Part shown: piece after piece, positions 1 to 5,791 of the stretch
Position numbering within the stretch: position 1 is the first letter of the stretch
Layout of the letters: every line of letters begins with the position of its first letter
From: DASYSA01 sp036003885
Lineage (GTDB): Bacteria; Acidobacteriota; Blastocatellia; UBA7656
Length of the DNA stretch: 14,226 nucleotides
Assembly (NCBI GenBank): GCA_036003885.1
Contig: DASYSA010000269.1
Coordinates: forward strand, 1 to 14,226
Direction: 5' to 3'
Notes under the pieces: generated by a model
Seen by the model: the letters and a program-made list of their open reading frames with translations, nothing else
Databases searched by the model: none
Told to the model about the DNA's origin: nothing
Program-made: the position numbers and the translations under genes

Positions 1-54
1 CGCAGGGTTCGCTTCGCGCTCAAGTTAATTTTCTGATCGAGGCGCTTTTTTACG

Positions 55-405
55 ATGAAAACACTTAATCGCCTTCCAGCAGTTGTCCTCATCCTTTTCG
101 GGATGCACACGCCGATGTTGATGGCGCAGGACCCGGACAACCGGCGCACGGAATATCGTTTGGAGTTGATCTACACTTATGAAACGAAGGAGTTCATCTT
201 CGGCATAGGCAACTTGAGATTCAAGTCCATCTCTTCGCTAAAGAGGTTCATCGCTGGCCTTCCTCCAGGTTCCACGCTGGAGTGGGCGCCCGGTTGTATC
301 CGCGTTGGAAATGAGCCTCTGCTCTCTTCTGAGGCCGCGCTGAGACACTTTGTCCGATTCTGTGAACGGAAAAGAATCAAATTCATCCTGGTGCGTTCCG
401 GCTAA
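55..405 (+). CDS. small secreted protein of unknown function
   Basis: A 116-residue protein with a clear signal peptide: a basic start (MKTLNR), a hydrophobic core at residues 7-22 and a likely cleavage after MLMAQ near residue 25. The mature part, about 90 residues, is compact and mixed alpha/beta in character, with two cysteines (in PGCIRVG and RFCERK) that could form a disulfide outside the cytoplasm. I recognise no family. The start is the ATG at 55; no strong ribosome binding site is visible upstream and the window edge is only 54 nt away, so promoter and neighbours cannot be judged. The gene ends 250 nt before the peroxiredoxin and need not be co-transcribed with it. Codon use and the secretion signal support a real gene; its function is unknown. 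Confidence 0.7.
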   Translation: MKTLNRLPAVVLILFGMHTPMLMAQDPDNRRTEYRLELIYTYETKEFIFGIGNLRFKSISSLKRFIAGLPPGSTLEWAPGCIRVGNEPLLSSEAALRHFVRFCERKRIKFILVRSG

Positions 406-656
406 GCTTCGGACCTGCGACATCTCTAGCAGGGCAATCTTCGCCGATCACGTGATCGAGCCCGATCCACTTCCATCCTGGCTTCTGCGTCCCATCGAGG
501 CCATCAAGAACTTTGTAAAGAAGCTCCCAAGGTAAGAACTACAGAAATTGATACGAACCTTCGACCTGGCCGTGGCTCGAGTGAGTTGCTTTTCGCGCCG
601 TGCTGTCGCAGAATCTCGACCATCCGCATCGCGTTACTCAGAGAGAGGATTGACAC

Positions 657-1139
657 ATGAGCAAAGCGAAGGCCGAGGCGACAACAGGGACCGAAGTAGG
701 CTGCACCGCGCCCGATTTCGAGCTTAAGGACGGTGAAGGCCGGGCCTGGCGATTGTCGGATCATCGCTCCAAAGTCGTTGCGATGATCTTCTATCCGAGA
801 GACGAGACGCCGGTTTGCACCAGGCAAATGTGCAGCATCCGAGACCGCTGGGCCGAGTACGAGGACACCGGCGCCGAAGTCGTGGCAATTTCGATTGGTT
901 CAGTCGAATCCCATAAGAAATTTGCCAAACATCACAACCTGCCTCAGCGACTGCTTTCCGACGAAGACTGTGAGGTTGCCCGGGCTTTCAACGTAAAATC
1001 ATTCCTGGGAGGGGCCCAGCGTGCCGTCATCGTGATAGATCCCGCGGGCGTGATTCACTTTCGCAAGACGGTGCTGCCGATCTTTCGCCCGAGCGACGAC
1101 CTGGTGCTCGCCGCTATCAGGTCGGCCGGGGAAATGTGA
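657..1139 (+). CDS. bcp: peroxiredoxin, Bcp/PrxQ type (AhpC/TSA family)
   Basis: A 160-residue thiol peroxidase that reduces hydrogen peroxide and organic hydroperoxides with electrons from thioredoxin; cytoplasmic. The fold starts with G-x-x-APDFEL (residues 15-23). The active-site stretch YPRDETPVCTRQMCSIRD holds the peroxidatic Cys54 in the T-x-x-C motif, and Cys59 five residues later is the resolving cysteine of atypical two-Cys PrxQ/Bcp enzymes. The later segment RAVIVIDPAGVIHFRK is the usual core strand pair. Length is normal for the family (150-160). The ATG at 657 follows GAGAGAGGA at a suitable distance, which fixes the start. There is no neighbouring thioredoxin or OxyR-like gene, so regulation cannot be read from context. 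Family assignment is firm; substrate preference is not visible. Confidence 0.95.
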   Translation: MSKAKAEATTGTEVGCTAPDFELKDGEGRAWRLSDHRSKVVAMIFYPRDETPVCTRQMCSIRDRWAEYEDTGAEVVAISIGSVESHKKFAKHHNLPQRLLSDEDCEVARAFNVKSFLGGAQRAVIVIDPAGVIHFRKTVLPIFRPSDDLVLAAIRSAGEM

Positions 1140-1367
1140 GGAATATGTCGTTGATCGACAGGCCGATGGGTGCCGCGAAACGAGTCGAAGTCGCGCCCTG
1201 ATTGTACCACTGAGCCAGCACAACGCTTCAAATCCTTGAGACTTAGATTTAGGGCCTTGGTCGATCCCAGGTCACGGTTCGACAACAGCCTCTCGCGGGT
1301 GCATCACGATTTTGGGCTAGCCACCAAGGGATTGACCGTCGCAAAACAATTGCTTTACCGAAAAGTA

Positions 1368-1555
1368 TCTCATTAACGCCTCACTTCAGTGAGGTCCCCA
1401 ACCGGGCGGATTCCCCAACCGTTTCGACGGTTTCCCGTCTCGTGTTCGTCTTGCAACTTCAAAGTCTCCGGAATCCATGAGCGCAAACCGTTGAAACGGT
1501 TCAGGGGGATTTCGCGGAGGCAAGAGCACCTCACTGAAGTGATGTGTTAATGAGA
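1368..1555. repeat. nested inverted-repeat cluster with TTCA/TGAA-loop hairpins
   Basis: The outer arms, 1368-1394 and 1529-1555, are 27 nt each and are inverted copies with two mismatches. Each arm carries its own hairpin, such as CCTCAC-TTCA-GTGAGG at 1379-1394. The inner arms, 1417-1433 and 1485-1501, are 17 nt each with one mismatch and also fold locally: AACCGT-TTCG-ACGGTT at 1417-1432 and AACCGT-TGAA-ACGGTT at 1486-1501. This looks like a REP-like intergenic repeat cluster rather than a gene. It is not followed by a T-run, so a simple terminator is unlikely. Confidence 0.75.
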
Positions 1556-1637
1556 ACCGAAGTTCCCGCGATCCTTGAGGTCCCCACTTCTAATCGCAGC
1601 CAAAATAGTGCAGAGCACCAGCCTCTCGCGCGGGTTC

Positions 1638-1665
1638 TTGAAACCGTCGGGGTTTCGTGTATAAT
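1638..1665 (+). promoter_or_regulatory. sigma70-type promoter with palindromic spacer
   Basis: TTGAAA (1638-1643) and a perfect TATAAT (1660-1665) are separated by 16 nt, pointing at the gene that starts at 1747. The predicted transcript starts near 1672 and leaves a leader of about 75 nt. Between the two boxes lies an inverted repeat, GAAACC-gtcgg-GGTTTC (1640-1656), placed where a regulator could bind. That use is inference; it may instead be a stray copy of the AACCG-type intergenic palindromes nearby. Confidence 0.6.
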
Positions 1666-1746
1666 GCGGCGGCAGGGAAGGGTAATCCGCACAGCGTCCG
1701 ATATTGATTAATACTGAGGCCTTATTCTTCGATCAAGGAGGGAGCT

Positions 1747-1959
1747 ATGAAGCATCTACTCTGGGTGGTCGGACTGATTGCCCTGGCGCCGGGACTCTGG
1801 TTCTTCAACCTCTTCAATAAGTCGGCGGAGAATCAGAACACTCACTACCTGATTTATGCGGGTCTCTGCTTTCTGATTACGCTTGTCTGTTTAGCCATCT
1901 TCTTCTTCAAGAAATTCAGGGAAGAAGGGAACCAGGACATCAGCATCACGAAATTCTGA
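1747..1959 (+). CDS. two-helix membrane microprotein, function unknown
   Basis: A 70-residue protein made almost entirely of two membrane helices, about residues 4-23 (LLWVVGLIALAPGLWFFNLF) and 33-54, joined by a short polar loop with NQN and followed by a basic KKFREE segment and a short polar tail. The charge pattern suggests that the KKFR end lies in the cytoplasm. The start is supported by an excellent Shine-Dalgarno, AAGGAGG, just upstream of the ATG, and by the promoter at 1638-1665. It is a single-gene unit: the next gene is convergent. No family is recognised. The strong expression signals argue that it is real despite its size. Confidence 0.75.
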   Translation: MKHLLWVVGLIALAPGLWFFNLFNKSAENQNTHYLIYAGLCFLITLVCLAIFFFKKFREEGNQDISITKF

Positions 1960-1974
1960 TTGGCTCGTTACGTA

Positions 1975-2041
1975 CGCATTTGTCGTTTAGCGTTTCTCGT
2001 TAGGCTCAGATCGCGAGCGTCCTAACGCGAAGCGCAAAACG
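1975..2041. repeat. period-7 inverted array, NNCGTTT family
   Basis: The left arm 1975-2002 has four heptamers (CGCATTT, GTCGTTT, AGCGTTT, CTCGTTA). The right arm 2021-2041 has three in inverse orientation (CCTAACG, CGAAGCG, CAAAACG). CGTTAGG at 1998-2004 and CCTAACG at 2021-2027 form a perfect 7-bp stem over a 16-nt loop. The array lies between two convergent genes and ends 2 nt before the stop codon of the aminotransferase, so a role as a shared transcript end is possible, but no T-run is present. Confidence 0.75.
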
Positions 2042-2043
2042 CT

Positions 2044-3249
2044 TTATGTCAGACTCCTCGCAGTCAGGGCAATTTTTTCTACACCTTTTTGTAAGGCTTC
2101 GAGCGAGTTGGCATACGAGATTCGGAGGTAGCCCTCAGCGCCGAAGGCGGCGCCATCCGTTACCACTACGCGTGCCGTGTCGAGCAGCAACTTCGCGAAC
2201 TCACCCGAGGTCTTTATTCGCCCGCCCAACAGTCCCGTCACCTTAGGGAAGACATAAAACGCTCCTTCGGGCATGGCACACTCGATTCCCTCAATGTCGT
2301 TCAGCACTGGAACGATCCAGTCGCGGCGTCGTTTGTATTCGGCGACCATGAGATTGACCGCGTCGGGTGGCGCGGTTGCCGCCTCGATCGCCGCTTTTTG
2401 AGAGATCGAAGGTGCGTTCGAAGTCGAGTGGCTCTGCACCTTGAGCATGCCCTGAATCCAGGGCGCCGGTCCAAGTGCGTATCCCACTCGCCAGCCGGTC
2501 ATTGCGAAGGTTTTGGAGAATGAGCCGGAGATCATCAGTCGAGAGCGCAGTTCGGCGGAGAGTTGGCCCGCAGTGAATGGAGCTGCAGGTGGATGGGCGA
2601 AGTACAGGTAGCACTCGTCGCTCAGCACCCACACGTCGCGTTCGGCGGCGGCCTCAACGATCTTGCGAAACTCATCGGGAGGGATGACTCTTCCGGTCGG
2701 GTTGTTGGGTGAGTTGATGATCAACAGTCGGCTGCGTGGCGTTATCGCATCGCGCACCATGTCGGCTGTGAGCACAAACTCTGTGGGAGCGGTCTCGATG
2801 AAGACGGGCCTTGCCCGCAAGAATCTGGCTATTTCGGGAAACGTGACCCAATACGGGGACGGGATCAGGACGTCGTCTCCGGCGTTCACCAGCGCTGCGA
2901 TCGCGTTGAAGATGCCTTGTTTGCCGCCGACCGTCACAATCGATTCAGAAGCCTTGTAGTCGACGTTGAAGTCGCGCCGCATAAGGTCCAGGATGGCAGA
3001 TTTGAGTGGGGCAATGCCGCCGGTCGAGGTATAGCGGGTAAAGTTTTCTTCTATGGCGCGGCAAGCGGCGTCTTTCACGTTTCGTGGGGTCGGGAAGTCA
3101 GGCTCGCCGGCGCCCATGTCGACAATCTCGACGCCTTCGGCTCGCAGCCGTTCTGCTTCCATCAACACGGCTGCAGTGGCGGAGACGCTCACGTCGGCAA
3201 CGTATTCCGATTCCTTAAAGATCCCTTCGCTGATCCGCTGCTTGGTCAT
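2044..3249 (-). CDS. aspC: class I/II aminotransferase, aspartate aminotransferase type
   Basis: A 401-residue PLP enzyme that moves amino groups between aspartate (and possibly prephenate or aromatic acids) and 2-oxoglutarate; cytoplasmic. Family marks in order: MGAGEPDF (45-52), YTSTGG near the substrate site (73-78), SPYWVTFPE (131-139), the cofactor-contacting SPNNPTG (180-186) and SDECY (210-214), and the Schiff-base lysine Lys246 in SGSFSKTFAMTGWRVGY with Arg254 following. The C-terminal RISYA carries the carboxylate-binding arginine. This matches the Thermus-type subgroup (about 385-400 residues). The start is the ATG at 3249; a longer reading frame to 3333 only translates repeat DNA (see the array at 3257-3344). 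It lies 88 nt behind coaD on the same strand and is probably the last gene of the rsmD-coaD run. Exact substrate is inferred only. Confidence 0.93.
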   Translation of the reverse strand: MTKQRISEGIFKESEYVADVSVSATAAVLMEAERLRAEGVEIVDMGAGEPDFPTPRNVKDAACRAIEENFTRYTSTGGIAPLKSAILDLMRRDFNVDYKASESIVTVGGKQGIFNAIAALVNAGDDVLIPSPYWVTFPEIARFLRARPVFIETAPTEFVLTADMVRDAITPRSRLLIINSPNNPTGRVIPPDEFRKIVEAAAERDVWVLSDECYLYFAHPPAAPFTAGQLSAELRSRLMISGSFSKTFAMTGWRVGYALGPAPWIQGMLKVQSHSTSNAPSISQKAAIEAATAPPDAVNLMVAEYKRRRDWIVPVLNDIEGIECAMPEGAFYVFPKVTGLLGGRIKTSGEFAKLLLDTARVVVTDGAAFGAEGYLRISYANSLEALQKGVEKIALTARSLT

Positions 3250-3256
3250 AAACCCC

Positions 3257-3344
3257 CGTTTCGCGTTTCGCGTTCCGCGTTTTGCGTTCAGCTCACATTC
3301 TGGCCTTGCTGACCAAAAAAACGCTAAACGCAAAACGCTAAACG
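3257..3344. repeat. period-7 inverted array, GCGTTTC family
   Basis: The left arm (about 3257-3288) reads as GCGTTTC-type heptamers (GCGTTTC, GCGTTCC, GCGTTTT). The right arm (about 3320-3344) has inverse copies of the GCGTTTA/GCGTTTT type. The pair fills the gap between the coaD stop and the aminotransferase start. The right arm runs into coaD: its last codons and its TAG (3338-3340) are made of array sequence. On the minus strand the array also has a T-run (3314-3320), which could weaken or stop transcription after coaD. Confidence 0.8.
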
Positions 3345-3814
3345 TTTTTTTCTCTCATCCGCTGCTCCACTAATGGCGGGACCAGGTCTGTGATCGAGCC
3401 TCCAAGCTTGAAGACCTCTTTGATCAAGCGCGAGCTGACATACGAGTAAGCTTCACCCGCCATCAGGAAAACTGTTTCGACCTCGGGCTCCAGCCGTCGA
3501 TTCATCAACGCCATCTGAAGCTCATACTCGTAGTCCGAAATAGCCCGGATTCCGCGAACAATGACCTGAGCGCCCTGCGCGACTGCGTAATGCACCAACA
3601 GGCCTTCGAAGGTCGCGACCGTCACGTTAGGCCATTGCGTCACGGCTTCGATCATCTCAACGCGCTCCTGGACCGAAAACATTGGTTGCTTCTCGAGATT
3701 GACCAGAATGGCCACGACAACCTCGTCGAATAGCTTGGCCGAGCGCTCAATGATGTCCAGGTGTCCGTTGGTAAGGGGGTCGAATGTCCCCGGATAGATT
3801 GCGCGACGAGTCAC
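3338..3814 (-). CDS. coaD: pantetheine-phosphate adenylyltransferase
   Basis: A 158-residue enzyme of coenzyme A synthesis: it transfers AMP from ATP to 4'-phosphopantetheine to make dephospho-CoA. Nucleotidyltransferase marks are complete: YPGTFDPLTNGHLDII (residues 7-22) with the T-x-G-H phosphate-binding motif at 15-18, RGIRAISDYEYELQMALMNR in the middle, and the SSRLIKEV segment in place of the ISSTxxR motif. Length is typical (about 160). The start is a GTG at 3814 with GAGGAG upstream at good distance. The last residues (KNV) and the stop codon are formed by a heptamer repeat array, so the C-terminus may have been reshaped by the repeat without touching the core. It follows rsmD, a very common pairing in bacteria. 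Confidence 0.97.
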   Translation of the reverse strand: MTRRAIYPGTFDPLTNGHLDIIERSAKLFDEVVVAILVNLEKQPMFSVQERVEMIEAVTQWPNVTVATFEGLLVHYAVAQGAQVIVRGIRAISDYEYELQMALMNRRLEPEVETVFLMAGEAYSYVSSRLIKEVFKLGGSITDLVPPLVEQRMREKNV

Positions 3815-3843
3815 CTCTCATCTCCTCGGGTTGGGAAGAAAAA

Positions 3844-3932
3844 TCGTTTCGCGTTTCGCGTTTTGCGTTCCGCGTTCGAGCTTACCAGCGGAAACGCGAA
3901 ACGACAAACGCGGAACGCGAAACGCGAAACGT
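3844..3932. repeat. period-7 inverted array, GCGTTTC family
   Basis: The left arm 3844-3878 has five heptamers (TCGTTTC, GCGTTTC, GCGTTTT, GCGTTCC, GCGTTCG). The right arm 3891-3932 has six inverse heptamers (GAAACGC, GAAACGA, CAAACGC, GGAACGC, GAAACGC, GAAACGT). The spacer is 12 nt. The transcript could fold into a hairpin of more than 30 bp inside the rsmD-coaD message. The array stops 1 nt short of the rsmD stop codon (3934-3936). It is the longest and most regular array in the window. Confidence 0.85.
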
Positions 3933-3933
3933 T

Positions 3934-4482
3934 CTACCCTCGGGCATAAAAAGCCAAAGCGGACTCTCCCTGTCTTACATCCCGATACATTTTCACCTCG
4001 CCATATTCCTCTCGTGGGGGATCCTTCGCTCGATGCTCGACAACCACGATCCCACCATCCGCGACCAGACCAGATTTGCCAAGCGTCTCCATGACCTGTG
4101 GGTAGATCTCGGAAGCGTAGGGCGGATCGAAGAAGATAATGTCGAACTGTTGTTGATTCTCATGGAGCCGGTTCAGGGCCGACAGAGCGTCGCGATTCAA
4201 GATAATCATATGGTCTATGCCCAGCGCTGCGAGATTGGCTTCGATTGCCGAACAGGCATGCCGGGATTTTTCGATGAAAGTCGCCGCACTCGCGCCCCGA
4301 CTGAGAGCTTCTATGCCGACGGCGCCCGATCCTGCGCAGATGTCCAGGAACCTGCTGTCCGCGATCCGAGGCGCAAGTATATTGAACAGCGTCTCCCGCA
4401 GGCGATCGGATGTCGGGCGCACTCGAAGCCCGTCAACAGATCGCAACCGCCTGCCGCCATATGTCCCGCCGATGACTCTCAC
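3934..4482 (-). CDS. rsmD: 16S rRNA (guanine966-N2)-methyltransferase RsmD
   Basis: A cytoplasmic SAM-dependent enzyme that methylates G966 of 16S rRNA in the small subunit. The N-terminus has the family mark RVIGGTYGGRRL and then RPTSDRLRETLFNIL. SAM motif I is DICAGSGAVGIEALSRG (47-63), and the catalytic DPPY motif is in FFDPPYASEIYP (119-122). I chose the GTG at 4482 because the family normally starts just before R-[IV]-I-G-G, giving 182 residues; a TTG at 4515 would add 11 residues (193 in all). Neither candidate has a strong ribosome binding site. It is followed on the same strand by coaD after 119 nt of repeat array. Function is secure; the exact start is not. Confidence 0.93.
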   Translation of the reverse strand: MRVIGGTYGGRRLRSVDGLRVRPTSDRLRETLFNILAPRIADSRFLDICAGSGAVGIEALSRGASAATFIEKSRHACSAIEANLAALGIDHMIILNRDALSALNRLHENQQQFDIIFFDPPYASEIYPQVMETLGKSGLVADGGIVVVEHRAKDPPREEYGEVKMYRDVRQGESALAFYARG

Positions 4483-4531
4483 GTACGTGTGATGATAGAT
4501 AATTGAGAGACCCAATTCCAGGATAAGAGAG

Positions 4532-4583
4532 GTCAGAAGTCAGAGGTCAGAAGTCAGAGATCAGAAGTCAGAGGTCAGAAGTC
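4532..4583. repeat. tandem GTCAGAR heptamer array (7.4 copies)
   Basis: Seven full heptamers plus three bases: GTCAGAA and GTCAGAG alternate, giving a 14-bp higher-order unit; one copy starts with A. There is no inverted partner nearby, unlike most other arrays here. It sits in the divergent gap between rsmD (minus) and the 4675 gene (plus), where copy-number change by slippage could alter promoter spacing. There are no spacers, so it is not a CRISPR. Confidence 0.9.
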
Positions 4584-4604
4584 TTATCTATCCGCGACTG
4601 GTTG

Positions 4605-4633
4605 TTGACTTTGTCCCGGCTAATACGCAGAAT
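4605..4633 (+). promoter_or_regulatory. possible sigma70 promoter for the 4675 gene
   Basis: TTGACT (4605-4610) and CAGAAT (4628-4633) are 17 nt apart, with a predicted start near 4640 and a leader of about 35 nt. The -35 matches five of six and the -10 four of six consensus bases. It lies just downstream of the GTCAGAR array. Confidence 0.4.
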
Positions 4634-4674
4634 CAGAGAAAGCTTCAAGAAATTAATCTGTTGCGCGGGGTGAT

Positions 4675-5322
4675 ATGAAGGCGAGAGTTCTTACGAGTGC
4701 GATCGTTCTGTTGTGTGCGGCACTGATGGTCCTTGCCGCGCAGCAACGGGCCGGCACACTCAAGGGAAAGATCGAAAACGAGAAGGGCAAGCCGATTGCC
4801 GGCGCCGAAGTAAGGGCGATGGGTACCCGCGCCCGCACAACCAAAGAGACCAGGACCGACCAGTCGGGGAACTACTCCTTTGAGCTGGAGCCGGACGAAT
4901 ATGTGGTGAGCTTCGACGCCGAGGGTTTTCAGGGCGGGACGCTGCGCGAGATGCATCAGGTTGAAGAGGGAAAAGAAACTCAGATCAAGACCATTCAGTT
5001 GCAGAAAGCCCGGCACACATCACTCGTTCGCGGTGCGGTCTTCGACTCCAGAGGGGCTTCGCTTGCCGGGGTCCGCGTGAAGCTGATGCGCATTCCGAGC
5101 GTCGAGCAGCAGAAGGAGGGAAAGCGGGTTCAATCTCTTACTCGGGAATACACGACCAACAACCGAGGCGAGTTCGCGTTTCGCCTGCCTTCTCTCCGAT
5201 CCCGCTATCAGCTCACCGCGACTCTCGAGGGTTACAAGCCTGAGACGAAGATCGTCGAAGTTAGCGAGAACGAGGCGGCACCGGTCGCTTTCTCGCTTGA
5301 GCCATTGAAGAACCCATCGTGA
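4675..5322 (+). CDS. secreted carboxypeptidase-regulatory-like protein, two domains
   Basis: A 215-residue exported protein. Signal peptide: MKAR, a hydrophobic core at 6-21 and a likely cut near AAQQ (22-24). Two beta-sandwich domains of the carboxypeptidase-regulatory type follow. The first (about 27-110) opens with GTLKGKIENEKGKPIAGAEV and contains DQSGNYSFELEPDEYVVSF. The second (about 116-210) opens with VRGAVFDSRGASLAGVRVKL and contains NNRGEFAFRLP and LTATLEGYKPE. In each, the G-x-V/I...A-G-A/V pattern, the (D/N)-x-x-G-x-(F/Y)-x-F turn and a final beta-strand pair are visible. Such proteins are very common in Acidobacteriota and Bacteroidota, where they act as binding or assembly modules; no catalytic site is present. 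The ATG at 4675 has only a weak Shine-Dalgarno. The next gene begins within 25 nt, so the two are probably co-transcribed. Partner unknown. Confidence 0.85.
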   Translation: MKARVLTSAIVLLCAALMVLAAQQRAGTLKGKIENEKGKPIAGAEVRAMGTRARTTKETRTDQSGNYSFELEPDEYVVSFDAEGFQGGTLREMHQVEEGKETQIKTIQLQKARHTSLVRGAVFDSRGASLAGVRVKLMRIPSVEQQKEGKRVQSLTREYTTNNRGEFAFRLPSLRSRYQLTATLEGYKPETKIVEVSENEAAPVAFSLEPLKNPS

Positions 5323-5344
5323 TGTGACTCGATCAGGAGTCCAC

Positions 5345-5695
5345 TTGGTTGCAGAACGCAAGAAGTCAGGGACGTCAGGCGCTCACACGGGAGCGGGCGA
5401 CGTTGATCCGTCTGAACAGACGAAAGACCGAAGGCCCGACTTTTTGACTGCCCGCCAGCTTGCTGAGGCCCTGCAGATCAGTGAAGCAACCGTTCATCGG
5501 CTACGCCGGGCAGGCCGAATTCCGGCACTACAGCTGACTGATAAGCTGATTCGATTCAACCTGCGAGATGTCACTCGGGCATTGCGGCCAAAGGACGGGC
5601 ATACGCGGACTGAAACTGGAGAGAGTCAGCAATCAGATGAAGAAGAGAGCCCGCAGCTCTCCTTTCAAGATCTCTACTCGGAATTTCAGAAGTAA
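5345..5695 (+). CDS. excisionase/MerR-type helix-turn-helix protein
   Basis: A small DNA-binding protein with one HTH_17 (excisionase-like) domain: FLTARQLAEALQISEATVHRLRRAGRIPALQLTDKLIRFNLRDVTRAL, from about residue 33. The pattern of a helix, recognition helix (SEATVHRLRRAG), wing (IPALQL..KLIRF) and closing helix (RDVTRAL) is complete. The N-terminal 30 residues are polar and disordered; the C-terminal 35 are acidic (DEEES). I prefer the TTG at 5345 because AGGAG lies 5 nt upstream (5335-5339); a GTG at 5324, 1 nt after the previous stop, would add 7 residues. No integrase or other phage gene is near, so a transcription-factor or chromosome-partner role fits better than a true excisionase. 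The target is unknown. Confidence 0.8.
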   Translation: MVAERKKSGTSGAHTGAGDVDPSEQTKDRRPDFLTARQLAEALQISEATVHRLRRAGRIPALQLTDKLIRFNLRDVTRALRPKDGHTRTETGESQQSDEEESPQLSFQDLYSEFQK

Positions 5696-5725
5696 AGCAC
5701 ACCAGCTCAGTCTAGTGTGGCCTTC

Positions 5726-5739
5726 AAGGCTGAAGCCTT
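5726..5739. repeat. TGAA-loop hairpin between convergent genes
   Basis: AAGGC-TGAA-GCCTT is a perfect 5-bp stem with a TGAA loop, overlapping a second small palindrome GCCTT-CA-AGGC just to the left (from 5720). It lies between the convergent HTH gene and homoserine dehydrogenase. It belongs to the same loop class as the hairpins at 1379-1501, with a different stem. Confidence 0.55.
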
Positions 5740-5791
5740 ATCTCACCTGCGTGCCGAATGTTGCGGCCCGGGCATGCGCACCTCCAGGTCA

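Larger units (their letters stand above)
1140..1746. other. gene-poor 607-bp intergenic region
   Basis: No convincing gene lies here. Short open frames on both strands (for example 1170-1376 plus) have arginine/serine-rich products without family features or ribosome binding sites. The region holds two nested inverted-repeat pairs (1368-1394 with 1529-1555; 1417-1433 with 1485-1501) and, at its right end, a sigma70-type promoter and leader for the 1747 gene. No tRNA cloverleaf or recognised riboswitch was seen. Confidence 0.7.

Noticed and set aside
445..458. CGATCACGTGATCG, a perfect 14-bp palindrome
   Set aside because: Single occurrence, not placed near a visible promoter, and nothing links it to a regulator; likely chance.
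1170..1376. 68-residue plus-strand open frame in the gene-poor region
   Set aside because: No ribosome binding site, no recognisable domain, composition unlike neighbouring proteins, and it ends in the inverted-repeat cluster.
3249..3333. 28-residue N-terminal extension of the aminotransferase
   Set aside because: It starts at a TTG and translates heptamer array DNA (repeats of NAKRG type); the ATG at 3249 gives the family's normal N-terminus.
3784..4506. 240-residue plus-strand open frame
   Set aside because: It is antisense to rsmD and runs through the heptamer array; a shadow of GC-rich coding DNA.
4532..4583. CRISPR array
   Set aside because: The 7-nt units are contiguous with no spacers, and there are no cas genes in the window.
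5345..5695. Prophage or integrative-element excisionase
   Set aside because: No integrase, attachment site or phage gene is nearby; HTH_17 domains are also common in ordinary bacterial regulators.
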